From the NCBI GenBank assembly GCA_009493725.1, contig VOGB01000004.1, positions 915,091 through 979,090 of the forward strand: DNA of 64,000 nucleotides. The letters are read 5' to 3'. The stretch comes from Pseudoramibacter fermentans. GTDB lineage: Bacteria > Bacillota > Clostridia > Eubacteriales > Eubacteriaceae. A program made the translations under genes and the position numbers. Every line of letters starts with the position of its first letter. Positions within the stretch are counted from its first letter, which is position 1. The notes beneath the pieces are model-generated. The model made no database searches. It worked only from the letters and a program-made list of their open reading frames with translations, and was not told the DNA's origin. This document shows, piece by piece, positions 25,525 to 34,116 of this stretch.

Positions 25525-28500
25525 TTAGGCTTCCGCCTGTTTTCTCTTTTCTTTCTTTTCAAGATTCTTCCACGCCGTTTCAACCATCAGCTTGATGCGG
25601 TTGATCTGGTTGACTTCCGACGCGCCCGGGTCGTAGTCGATCGGCGCGATGTTGGCGTAGGGGTAGCGTCTGCGGATTGGCTTGATCATCCCCTTGCCCA
25701 TGACGTGGTTCGGCAGGCAGGCAAAAGGCTGAACGCAGACGATATTTTCAACACCTGATTCAATCAATTCCATCATTTCGGCGGTCAGGAACCAGCCTTC
25801 CCCGCCCTGATTGCCGAGGGAAATGAGCTCGTCCGCTTTTTCCGCCTTCTTTTCGATGGTGGACGGCGCACTGAAGTGGCGGCTTTCGTTCAACGCCTGC
25901 TTCATGTTCTTGCGGTAATGTTCAACCACCTTGATGACCAGCTCATTAATGCGCTTAGCCTTGGCTGTCCCGGAGAGCACGTCGTGTTTATATATAGCAT
26001 TGTACGAACAATACAGGAAAAAGTCAATGATGTCCGGCGAGACGACCTGGCAGCCTTCTTTTTCGAGCACCTTAACCAAGTTGTTATTCGCGGTCGGATG
26101 GTATTTAACGAGGATTTCCCCGACAATACCGACCTTCGGAATCGTCTTGTCGACGCGCGGCAGCTGATCGAATTCGCGGACGATATCCTGAACATTCTTC
26201 TTAAAGACGCGGGCGCGGGGACGAATGATGTTCGGGCGCACCTTTTGGCGCCATTTTTCGTAAAGCGCGTTGGCCGAGCCCTTGACCTTTTCGTAGGGCC
26301 GTGTCGCGTAAAGTACGCGCTGGAACAAATCGCCATAAACCGCGGCGATGACAATGCGGTACGCCATTGCCGGCGTAATGCTGAAGCCCGGATTGTCTTC
26401 GAGACCGACCGTATTAATCGAAACGACCGGCACTTGTTCCATCCCCGCTTCCTTCAGCGCCTTGCGGATAAAGCCGACGTAATTGGACGCGCGGCACGGA
26501 CCACCGGTCTGAGACATGATGACCGACACGTTGTTCAAGTCGTATTTACCCGACTGAAGGGCCGCCATGATCTGCCCGACGGTCAGAATACTCGGGTAGC
26601 AGGCGTCGTTGTTGACGTAGCTTAAACCCGCGTCGACCGCCTTTTGGTCGACAGCCGGCAGCACTTCAAAGTTGTAGCCGCTGGCGTTCATCGCCGTCGA
26701 GAATAAATCGAAGTGAATCGGCGACATCTGCGGGCAGAGAATCGTGTGCTTTTTGCGCATTTCCTTGGTAAAGGGCACGCGCTTGGTCAATGATTTGCCC
26801 GGCACTTTGATATGATGCGCGTCGCGTTCGAGCAGGGCCGCCTTCAGCGAGCGCAGACGGATTCGAATGGCACCGAGGTTGCTGACTTCGTCGATTTTAA
26901 TCAGCGTGTAGATCTTGCCCTTGTGTTCGAGGATTTCCTGGGTCTGTTCCGAGGTGACGGCATCCAGGCCGCAGCCGAAGGAGGTCAGCTGAACCAACGC
27001 CAGCTCGTTGTGTTCGGTGACAAATTCCGCTGCGCGGTACAGCCGGCTGTGGTATTTCCATTGATCCAGAACGCGGAGGGGCTGTTCACTCTTGCTTGAG
27101 GCCAGCGCCGCGACTGAGTCTTCTGTCAGCACCGCCATGCCCAGCGAGGTAATGACGTTGTCGAGGCCGTGGTTGATTTCCGGATCGACGTGGTACGGGC
27201 GGCCAGCCAGTACGATGCCCTTGCGCTTGTGCTGTCTCAGCCACTGCAGGGTTTCCTTGCCCTTTTCGAGCAAATCGCCCATGACCTGGTATTTTTCCGC
27301 GTAGGCTTTCTTTAACGCTTCGGTGACTTCTTCCTTGCTGACCCCTTCTTCGGCGAAAATTTCGGTAAGGCGTTCTTCGACCCGTTGATGGTTGTCCAGT
27401 GCCAAAAACGGATTCATGAACTTGACGTTTTGCTCCTTGATGCTGTCCATGTTGTATTTGATCGTTTCCGGATAGGACATGACGATCGGGCAATTGTAAC
27501 AATTGTCTGCCGATTCGAATTCCTTTTCTTCGTATGCGATGCACGGGTACCAGATTTTCTTCACACCCTGATCGATCAGGTCTTGAATGTGACCGTGGGT
27601 CAGCTTTGCCGGATAGCAGACCGATTCCGACGGAATGCTGCTCATGCCCTTTTCGTAGATTTTGCGGGTAGATTTGGACGACAACACAACGCGATAGCCC
27701 AAATTCGTCAGGAAGGTGAACCAGAACGGGAAATTTTCGTATTGGTTCAGCGCCCGCGGAATGCCGATAGTGCCTCGAGTCGCTTCTTCTTCGGAAAGCG
27801 GTTTGTAATCGAAGAGGCGTTTGTACTTGTACTGATAAAGATTTGGGACGTTGTCCTTGTTGCGCACGCCGCCGGCGCCGATTTCGCAGCGGTTGCCAGT
27901 CACGTGGCGGCTTCCGTCGGCAAAAATGTTGATGGTCAGCTGACAGTTGTTGCTGCAGCCGCCGCAGCGTCTGTGCTTGATAGTCGTCGTAAAGGAATCC
28001 AGTTCATCTGCTTTGAGCACCGTACTCGTCGTGCCTTCCTGCCATCTTTCCTTGGCGATCAGTGCCGCGCCGAAGGCGCCCATCAGGCCGGCCACATCTG
28101 GACGGATGACGTCGCGCCCTGTGATTTTTTCAAAAGCTCTGAGCACCGCGTTGTTGTTGAAGGTGCCGCCCTGAACGACGATGTTCTTGCCCAAATCCTT
28201 CGGGTTGTGAACCTTGATGACTTTCTGGAGGGCGTTCTTGATGACCGAGTAGGAAAGCCCGGCTGAGATATCCCCGACCGACGCCCCTTCCTTCTGGGCC
28301 TGTTTCACCTTCGAGTTCATGAAAACCGTGCAGCGCGTCCCCAAATTGGAGGGGGTCTTCGCTTCCAGCGCCGATTCGACAAATTCGTTCATCTGGAGAT
28401 TCAACGACTTGGCAAAGGTTTCGAGGAACGAGCCGCACCCGGAGGAGCAGGCTTCGTTCAAAATGATGCTGTCGATCGCGCCGGAACGAATGCGCATGGC

Positions 28501-29778
28501 CTTCATGTCCTGGCCGCCGATATCCAGAATGAAGTCGACGTCCGGCTTGAAATAGCTCGCGCCCTTGAAATGGGCCATCGTTTCAACTTCGCCGATATCG
28601 ACTTTCAGCGCAGACTGAATCAAGCCTTCGCCGTATCCGGTGGAGGCCGCGTTGGCAATGTAAGCGCCGTCAGGCAGCTTGCGGTAAATATCCTTTAAGA
28701 TGTCGATGGCCTTTTTCAGCGGACTGCCTTCATTGCTCGAATAATAGCTGTACAGCAGCTCGCAGTCCTTCCCAATAACCGCCGCCTTCGTCGTGGTAGA
28801 ACCAGCATCGATCCCGAGGTAGACCGGTCCTTTGTAAGCCGTCAAGTTGCCGCGTTTGACCTTGTCGCGACTGTGGCGTTCGAGGAAGGTGTCCAGCTCT
28901 TCCTGATCCTTAAACAGCGGATCGAGATGACCCAGTCCGATTTCGTCTTTAAAGGGCTTGTCCATGCGTTCAAGGAGTTCGGAGAAGGCGATCACCGGCT
29001 GTTTTTCGCTGGCGTAAGCCGTCCCTAAAGCGACAAACAGGTTGGAATTTGCCGGAAATTCCACTTCTTCCGGCTTAAGTTTCAGGGTTTCGATAAAGCG
29101 CTGGCGCAGCTCGGACAGGAAGTACAGCGGGCCGCCCAAAAAGGCCACGTGCCCTTCGATCGTGTGGCCGCAGGCCAGACCGGAGATCGTCTGGTTGACC
29201 ACAGCCTGCAGCACAGACGCGGCGATGTCTGCCCTTTCTGCCCCGTCGTTGATCAGCGGCTGAATATCCGTCTTCGCAAAGACCCCGCAGCGCGACGCGA
29301 TCGGGTAAATTGTCGTGTGCTTCTTGGCCAGCTCGTTGAGCCCTGCAGCATCAGTCTTGAGCAATGCAGCCATCTGATCGATGAAGGCGCCGGTCCCACC
29401 GGCACAGGTGCCGTTCATCCGCTGTTCCACACTCGCGCCAAAGAATGTGATTTTCGCGTCTTCGCCGCCCAGCTCAATGGCACAGTCCGTTTCTGGAATT
29501 TTTTCTTCGACGGCACGGGTACCGGCCACCACTTCCTGAATAAATGGAATATCCAGCCAGTTCGCTGCTAACATCCCGCCGGAGCCGGTAACTGACACGT
29601 GTGCCCTGAAATCGCCCAGTTCTTTAGTGACATCCTTCAGCAGATTGCTCATGCTCTGCTGAATATTTGAGCGGTGTCTGCGGTAATCGCTGAAAATAAT
29701 CTGATCATTTTCATCGAGGATGACGATTTTAATCGTCGTTGAGCCTACATCGAGGCCCATTCTGTAAGTTTCACTCAT
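25525..29778 (-). CDS. Large 2-hydroxyacyl-CoA dehydratase activase-related protein (HgdC/DUF2229/HgdB-like)
   Basis: 1417 residues in four parts. Two tandem ASKHA ATPase domains of the BadF/HgdC type start MGLDVGSTTIKIVIL and YLGIDAGSTTTKAAVIG (about 325). Each has a cysteine pair placed like the HgdC 4Fe-4S ligands: NGTCAGGTG with SRCGVFAK, and EACSSGCGS with GTRCTVF. A DUF2229 region follows (about 680-870, GIPRALNQYENFPFW, NCPIVMSYPE), then an HgdB-like C-terminal half. HgdC proteins use ATP to drive electrons to radical dehydratases. The role of these giant fusions is not established. It has its own consensus promoter and no dehydratase neighbour, and reads into uppS. Confidence 0.9.
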   Translation of the reverse strand: MSETYRMGLDVGSTTIKIVILDENDQIIFSDYRRHRSNIQQSMSNLLKDVTKELGDFRAHVSVTGSGGMLAANWLDIPFIQEVVAGTRAVEEKIPETDCAIELGGEDAKITFFGASVEQRMNGTCAGGTGAFIDQMAALLKTDAAGLNELAKKHTTIYPIASRCGVFAKTDIQPLINDGAERADIAASVLQAVVNQTISGLACGHTIEGHVAFLGGPLYFLSELRQRFIETLKLKPEEVEFPANSNLFVALGTAYASEKQPVIAFSELLERMDKPFKDEIGLGHLDPLFKDQEELDTFLERHSRDKVKRGNLTAYKGPVYLGIDAGSTTTKAAVIGKDCELLYSYYSSNEGSPLKKAIDILKDIYRKLPDGAYIANAASTGYGEGLIQSALKVDIGEVETMAHFKGASYFKPDVDFILDIGGQDMKAMRIRSGAIDSIILNEACSSGCGSFLETFAKSLNLQMNEFVESALEAKTPSNLGTRCTVFMNSKVKQAQKEGASVGDISAGLSYSVIKNALQKVIKVHNPKDLGKNIVVQGGTFNNNAVLRAFEKITGRDVIRPDVAGLMGAFGAALIAKERWQEGTTSTVLKADELDSFTTTIKHRRCGGCSNNCQLTINIFADGSRHVTGNRCEIGAGGVRNKDNVPNLYQYKYKRLFDYKPLSEEEATRGTIGIPRALNQYENFPFWFTFLTNLGYRVVLSSKSTRKIYEKGMSSIPSESVCYPAKLTHGHIQDLIDQGVKKIWYPCIAYEEKEFESADNCYNCPIVMSYPETIKYNMDSIKEQNVKFMNPFLALDNHQRVEERLTEIFAEEGVSKEEVTEALKKAYAEKYQVMGDLLEKGKETLQWLRQHKRKGIVLAGRPYHVDPEINHGLDNVITSLGMAVLTEDSVAALASSKSEQPLRVLDQWKYHSRLYRAAEFVTEHNELALVQLTSFGCGLDAVTSEQTQEILEHKGKIYTLIKIDEVSNLGAIRIRLRSLKAALLERDAHHIKVPGKSLTKRVPFTKEMRKKHTILCPQMSPIHFDLFSTAMNASGYNFEVLPAVDQKAVDAGLSYVNNDACYPSILTVGQIMAALQSGKYDLNNVSVIMSQTGGPCRASNYVGFIRKALKEAGMEQVPVVSINTVGLEDNPGFSITPAMAYRIVIAAVYGDLFQRVLYATRPYEKVKGSANALYEKWRQKVRPNIIRPRARVFKKNVQDIVREFDQLPRVDKTIPKVGIVGEILVKYHPTANNNLVKVLEKEGCQVVSPDIIDFFLYCSYNAIYKHDVLSGTAKAKRINELVIKVVEHYRKNMKQALNESRHFSAPSTIEKKAEKADELISLGNQGGEGWFLTAEMMELIESGVENIVCVQPFACLPNHVMGKGMIKPIRRRYPYANIAPIDYDPGASEVNQINRIKLMVETAWKNLEKKEKRKQAEA

Positions 29779-29792
29779 GGATTTCTCTTCTT

Positions 29793-29820
29793 TCTGTAAA
29801 TTTCTATCTGTAGATTTCTA
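29793..29820. repeat. Tandem 14-bp repeat in the activase leader
   Basis: TCTGTAAATTTCTA and TCTGTAGATTTCTA stand head to tail between the promoter and the activase start. The inner TAGATTTCT recurs inverted at 30014-30022, just before the divergent HTH-S24 gene. It could be an operator for that regulator; this is inference. Confidence 0.45.
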
Positions 29821-29856
29821 TTTCACGATAAATCGGGATTTTCAAATTATCGGTGT

Positions 29857-29885
29857 ATTATATCGCAAACATCTTTAGAATGCAA
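29857..29885 (-). promoter_or_regulatory. Predicted promoter of the activase-uppS operon
   Basis: TTGCAT and TATAAT with a 17-base spacer on the minus strand, giving a leader of about 70 bases before the activase ATG. Confidence 0.75.
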
Positions 29886-30046
29886 TTAAATCTCGATAAT
29901 CTTTGTCCACTTATTGAGCGACGTATCTCTGCCCGACAGACTGCCGCTGCCACTTAAATTTTTTTAATGAAAAATAAACGATTATTGATTATACTTTTAT
30001 TAAAATATTGTACAGAAATCTAATGAAGAAACCACAGGAAAAAACG

Positions 30047-30724
30047 ATGAGTGATCAAATTAATAAAGAAGTCTTCGGCAGCCGCCTGAAGCAATTAATG
30101 AAATCCTACGGCGAAACCACCTACTCACTGGGAGCCCGCTTTAATCTTTCGCCGCCGAGCATCTCCCGGTATACCCGAGCCGAAATGGCGCCGAAAATGA
30201 CAACGATTTACGCCCTGGCCGATTATTTTGATGTCAATCCCAAATGGCTGATGGGACAGTCCGTCTCGATGTACCAGTCCGACATTCTCGACGACAGCGA
30301 CATCAACGCGGATCACAGCTTAATCGACATTTCGGTATTCGATGAAATCCGCTACGATCTGCCTATTTTCTCCAACCACCGCCTCAAGGAAGCGCTGCAT
30401 CTGCCTCTCAGCCGTTTAAGTAAGTGGGGGCCGGTTTTTGGCTACCGCATCCCAGACGACACGATGGCGCCCGTTCTCAGACCAGGGGATTTGGTTGTCA
30501 TTCGCCTGAGCACAGACATCAAATCGGGAAACGCCGTCGCGTTCCACGTCAACCGCCAAAACATGATGATTCGAAAGGTCATCGTTCAAGGGGGACAGAT
30601 CATCGCTCAGCCGCTCAATCCTTCGGCTGACGCCGCCTGCTACCAGATCAATAAAAATCACGTCCAGTTTATCGGGCGGGTGGTCTACTGTCTGCACCGG
30701 GAGGAAACCTATTTTGACGCATAA
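30047..30724 (+). CDS. HTH-type regulator with S24/LexA-like C-terminal domain
   Basis: 225 residues. An XRE-type helix-turn-helix spans about 8-65 (YSLGARFNLSPPSISRYTRAEMAPKMTTIYALADYF). The C-terminal half is an S24 peptidase fold with YRIPDDTMAPVLRPGDLVVIRL. The catalytic serine position of that motif is Thr139. The ATG at 30047 is chosen for the AGGAA eight bases upstream and the sensible MSDQINKE start; open codons continue upstream to a TTG at 30008. Self-cleavage is doubtful given the Thr, so it is more likely a ligand-responsive or constitutive repressor. It is divergent from the activase gene and may regulate it or itself. Confidence 0.85.
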   Translation: MSDQINKEVFGSRLKQLMKSYGETTYSLGARFNLSPPSISRYTRAEMAPKMTTIYALADYFDVNPKWLMGQSVSMYQSDILDDSDINADHSLIDISVFDEIRYDLPIFSNHRLKEALHLPLSRLSKWGPVFGYRIPDDTMAPVLRPGDLVVIRLSTDIKSGNAVAFHVNRQNMMIRKVIVQGGQIIAQPLNPSADAACYQINKNHVQFIGRVVYCLHREETYFDA

Positions 30725-30757
30725 AAAAAGCTTGGCCAATTGGTCAAGCTTTTTTTG
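30725..30757. terminator. Bidirectional terminator between the HTH-S24 gene and rnpB
   Basis: AAGCTTG pairs with CAAGCTT, with A and T runs of seven on the two sides. It serves the plus-strand regulator gene and the minus-strand RNase P RNA. Confidence 0.8.
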
Positions 30758-30760
30758 ATT

Positions 30761-31083
30761 AGATCTGTAAGCCGAGTTCTGTTTAAATGATCATCTATCT
30801 CGTTTTGCTGTCACCAGCAAACTCAAGCGACCTACCTGAGAGCAGCGACGGGCCGCCGCCTTTTAACGCTCGTTCTTGGTCTTGCTCCGAATGGGGTTTA
30901 CCCAGCTGGCGAATTACTTCAACCACTGGTGAGCTCTTACCTCACCCTTTCACCCTTACCGCAGATGCGGCGGTTTACTTTCTGTTGCACTTGCCTTAAA
31001 GTCACCTTTACCGGACGTTATCCGGCATCCTGCCCTGTGGAGCTCGGACTTTCCTCAGAGTTGCCTCCGCGATCATATGATCT
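30761..31083 (-). ncRNA. rnpB: RNase P RNA, type A
   Basis: About 323 bases. GAGGAAAGTCCGAGCTCC near the 5' end, GTAAGGGTGAAAGGGTGAGGTAAGAG in the middle and the 3' segment ending ACAGAACTCGGCTTACAGATCT are the conserved P4 and flanking regions. The ends are set by pairing AGATC with GATCT to form P1. It is the catalytic RNA that matures tRNA 5' ends. It has a consensus promoter and a terminator directly downstream. Confidence 0.95.
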
Positions 31084-31094
31084 AGTCGCATTAT

Positions 31095-31123
31095 ATTATA
31101 CGCAGACGCGCTTTGAATTTCAA
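31095..31123 (-). promoter_or_regulatory. Predicted promoter of rnpB
   Basis: TTGAAA and TATAAT with a 17-base spacer, ending 12 bases before the inferred 5' end of the RNA. It begins right after the recA stop. Confidence 0.8.
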
Positions 31124-31128
31124 GCTTT

Positions 31129-32253
31129 TTATTCCTTGAAGGTGCCCATTTCAAAGGCTTCCTGGCCATCATCGGCTTCTGTGCCGGCGTCAGCCCCATC
31201 TGCTTCTTCCCCGTCGCCATCCTGATTGAGGATGAGGTTTCTCACCTTCTGTTCGATTTCATCGCACAGATCCGGTTTATCCTCTAAGATCTGACGGACC
31301 TTGTCACGCCCCTGGCCAAGGCGTTCGCCGTCGTAAGAGAACCAGGAACCAGATTTTTTCACGATATCAAGGTCGACGGCGCGGTCGAGCACATCCCCTT
31401 CGTGGGAAATGCCTTTGCCGTAGATAATATCGAATTCCGCAGTCTTAAAAGGCGGTGCCATTTTGTTTTTGACGATTTTGACACGGGTGCGGTTCCCGAT
31501 GGACTCGCCGTCTTTTTTGATTTGATCGATGCGGCGCACATCGATTCTGACCGAAGAGTAAAACTTCAGTGCGCGCCCACCCGTTGTGACTTCCGGGTTT
31601 CCGTAGACAATGCCGACCTTTTCTCTAAGCTGATTGATGAAAATCGTCGCCGTGTTGGCGTTCTTGATGACCCCGGTAAGTTTTCGAAGGGCCTGAGACA
31701 TCAATCTCGCGTGAAGCCCGACGTGAGAGTCGCCCATGGTGCCGTCGATTTCTGCCCGAGGGACCAAAGCTGCAACCGAGTCAACCACTGCGACGTCGAT
31801 GGCGCCGCTTCGCAGCAGGGCCTCTAAAATTTCAAGGGCCTGTTCGCCGGTATCAGGCTGAGAAATAATCAAATTGTCGATGTCGACGCCGAGATTAGCC
31901 GCATAGATCGGATCCAGCGCGTGTTCCGCGTCGATAAAGGCCGCATTGCCGCCGGCCTTCTGGCACTCAGCAATGATGTGCAGCGCCAGAGTCGTCTTCC
32001 CTGAGGATTCTGGACCGTAGATTTCGGTGATTCTCCCCTTCGGAATGCCGCCGATGCCGAGAGCCATATCGATACTCAGCGACGAGGTCGAAATCACGTC
32101 GACATTTTTCTGCGCGCTGTCACCGAGACGCATCACAGCGCCTTTGCCGTAGGTCTTTTCAATATTTTTCAGCGCAGTGTCCAGCGCTTTTTTTCGTTCT
32201 TCCTGATCTAAAATTGGAACGACCGGTTCCAAAGGTTTTTCTTTCTTCGCCAT
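31129..32253 (-). CDS. recA: Recombinase A
   Basis: 374 residues. KNIEKTYGKGAVMRLG, Walker A GPESSGKTTL, EHALDP, the L1/L2 loop regions and NQLREKVGIVYGNPEVTTGG are intact. The C-terminus is acidic (DGDGEEADGADAGTEADDGQEAFEMGTFKE). The ATG at 32253 is chosen because GGAGG is seven bases upstream, whereas the ATG two codons earlier is too close. RecA catalyses strand exchange and triggers the SOS response. It follows cinA by 26 bases, an old conserved pairing. No LexA box was recognised upstream. Confidence 0.97.
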   Translation of the reverse strand: MAKKEKPLEPVVPILDQEERKKALDTALKNIEKTYGKGAVMRLGDSAQKNVDVISTSSLSIDMALGIGGIPKGRITEIYGPESSGKTTLALHIIAECQKAGGNAAFIDAEHALDPIYAANLGVDIDNLIISQPDTGEQALEILEALLRSGAIDVAVVDSVAALVPRAEIDGTMGDSHVGLHARLMSQALRKLTGVIKNANTATIFINQLREKVGIVYGNPEVTTGGRALKFYSSVRIDVRRIDQIKKDGESIGNRTRVKIVKNKMAPPFKTAEFDIIYGKGISHEGDVLDRAVDLDIVKKSGSWFSYDGERLGQGRDKVRQILEDKPDLCDEIEQKVRNLILNQDGDGEEADGADAGTEADDGQEAFEMGTFKE

Positions 32254-32279
32254 GCGCATTCCTCCTTATCTATTTAACA

Positions 32280-33503
32280 TTACAATAAAATCTCTCGAAT
32301 GAGTCCGAAGACCTTCACCGCTGTCCGAGTCTGGATCATCCGACGGTTGCCTCTAAATTTGCAAGTCTGGGTTTCGGTTTTGCCGCCGGCGCAGACCGAG
32401 ATGTTGACCGTGCCTGACGGCTGACCGTCATCTTCTTCCTCGCGAATATCGGAAACCGCAATGTTGACGTCGCAGTCGGAAATCCGCGCCAAATTTTCAG
32501 CCATCGCCCCAGCCGTTTCCGCGCTGTCCGCGCCCTTGGCTTTCAGCAGCGCCGGATCTAAATCCAAAAACTTAACTTTCATCTGATCGTCCTCGACGGT
32601 CAATCCCAGCTTATACACCTTTGCGATGTCATCGATGCCCGACAGGACTGAGCCCGCGATGCCACCTGTTCCGGAATCGGCTATCGCTAACGTCATGCCC
32701 TTCTTAATCAAAAGATCCGCCGCTGTTTGAGAAAGGGATTCGCTGGAATGGGCGAAAATGTGCTGTCCAAAACGCCTTTCGATTTCATCAGCGTATTGGT
32801 CGAGCAGACGGTTCATTGCGTCTGGATCGGTGCCGTTCGCCGTCACGCGGATCAGCACTTCCCCGGGTTTTGCGTAGGTTGCGATGGTCGGATTAGTCTG
32901 TCCGTCGACCAAGTCGAGAATAGACTGCTCGACCATGGATTCACCGAGATCGCAGATATTGAAAAATCTGGACAGCACCAGCTGATGGGTCTGCTTTTTC
33001 AAAGCCGGAATCACCGACAAATCGAGCATTGTCTTCATTTCTTCCGGGGGGCCCGGCAGCATGAACACCTGCAAATTGTCCTTTTTGATGTAGATGCCCG
33101 GCGCGGTGCCCCGCGTGTTGTCGATGGCTTCTGCCCCTTCTGGAATGTCGCATTGTCTGAAATTATTTTCGGTCATCGTGTAATTGTAACGGTCGAAATG
33201 GGCTTTCAGATTTTCAACCTGATGCTGATCCCGCACCAAGGGCATGCCAAAATAATCCGCAATGGTTTTTTTGGTCAGATCATCCTGGGTTGGTCCGAGC
33301 CCGCCGGTCACAATGATCACTTCACTGCGGTGGGCCGCGATATCAAAACAGGCTTTTAATCGTTCCGGGTTATCGCCGATGGTCGTCTGGTAATGCACCG
33401 CCGCACCGATTCGCGAGAGCTTCCCTGAAATGTACTGCGCATTGGTGTTAAGGGTTTCGCCCGTCAGCAATTCTGTACCGACGCAGATGATTTCGCAATC
33501 CAT
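32280..33503 (-). CDS. cinA: CinA, competence/damage-inducible protein A
   Basis: 407 residues. The N-terminal MoaB/MogA-like domain has EIICVGTELLTGETLNTNAQYI and TGGLGPTQDDLTKK. The C-terminal amidase-type domain has IADSGTGGIAGS, which keeps the serine of the nicotinamide-nucleotide amidase motif, although ESCTGG is changed to DSGTGG. The family hydrolyses ADP-ribose or deamidates NMN in pyridine nucleotide recycling. The C-terminal domain looks divergent, so its activity is uncertain. It is cotranscribed with recA. A terminator lies between it and pgsA. Confidence 0.9.
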   Translation of the reverse strand: MDCEIICVGTELLTGETLNTNAQYISGKLSRIGAAVHYQTTIGDNPERLKACFDIAAHRSEVIIVTGGLGPTQDDLTKKTIADYFGMPLVRDQHQVENLKAHFDRYNYTMTENNFRQCDIPEGAEAIDNTRGTAPGIYIKKDNLQVFMLPGPPEEMKTMLDLSVIPALKKQTHQLVLSRFFNICDLGESMVEQSILDLVDGQTNPTIATYAKPGEVLIRVTANGTDPDAMNRLLDQYADEIERRFGQHIFAHSSESLSQTAADLLIKKGMTLAIADSGTGGIAGSVLSGIDDIAKVYKLGLTVEDDQMKVKFLDLDPALLKAKGADSAETAGAMAENLARISDCDVNIAVSDIREEEDDGQPSGTVNISVCAGGKTETQTCKFRGNRRMIQTRTAVKVFGLIREILL

Positions 33504-33533
33504 TGATTTTTCCTTCTTTCGTCAATTTTATAG

Positions 33534-33566
33534 TCAAAAAAACGCCTGATTGAACCAGACGTTTTA
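33534..33566 (-). terminator. Intrinsic terminator after pgsA
   Basis: A 9-position stem (one mismatch) ending in seven T residues on the minus strand, just beyond the pgsA stop and before cinA. Confidence 0.7.
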
Positions 33567-33573
33567 AAAATAC

Positions 33574-34116
33574 TTATTTGGATTGAATAACGTTTTTGTT
33601 ATTCACAAAATATTCAATTCCGGAAATAATGGTCAGGGCCAGCGCCACATAAATCATGATATTGCCAAGCAGCCACAGCGGATAAATGTCTGGCAGCCAG
33701 GCGCTCAGAATCATCAGAATGATTGTAATCATCTGAGAAACCGTCTTGGCCTTGCCAAGTTTCCCAGCTGCGATGACGACGCCCGACGAAGCGGCCAGCG
33801 TTCTCAAGCCGGTAATGGCAAATTCGCGCGCAATGATGATAATGACAATCCAAGCAAAAATCTGGTGCGATTCCACTAAGCAGATGAATGCGGAAGCCGT
33901 CAACAGTTTATCGGCCAGCGGATCCATAAATTTCCCAAAATCCGTGATCAGATGGCGGCTTCTCGCAATATGACCGTCAAGATGATCGGAATAAGATGCA
34001 ACACAGAATATGATCAATGCAATCAATTGATGCTGCGGAAAATTAATTTCCATTGCTGCAACAAAGAACGGAATGCAGATCATTCTGAAAATCGTGATTT
34101 TATTTGGTAGATTCAT
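33574..34116 (-). CDS. pgsA: CDP-diacylglycerol-glycerol-3-phosphate 3-phosphatidyltransferase
   Basis: 180 residues with about five membrane segments. The CDP-alcohol phosphotransferase motif is present as SDHLDGHIARSRHLITDFGKFMDPLADK; the first position is His-Leu-Asp-Gly. It makes phosphatidylglycerol phosphate from the CDP-diacylglycerol produced by CdsA. The start overlaps the rimO stop by 17 bases. GGGGAGGT lies upstream in rimO. Confidence 0.95.
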   Translation of the reverse strand: MNLPNKITIFRMICIPFFVAAMEINFPQHQLIALIIFCVASYSDHLDGHIARSRHLITDFGKFMDPLADKLLTASAFICLVESHQIFAWIVIIIIAREFAITGLRTLAASSGVVIAAGKLGKAKTVSQMITIILMILSAWLPDIYPLWLLGNIMIYVALALTIISGIEYFVNNKNVIQSK

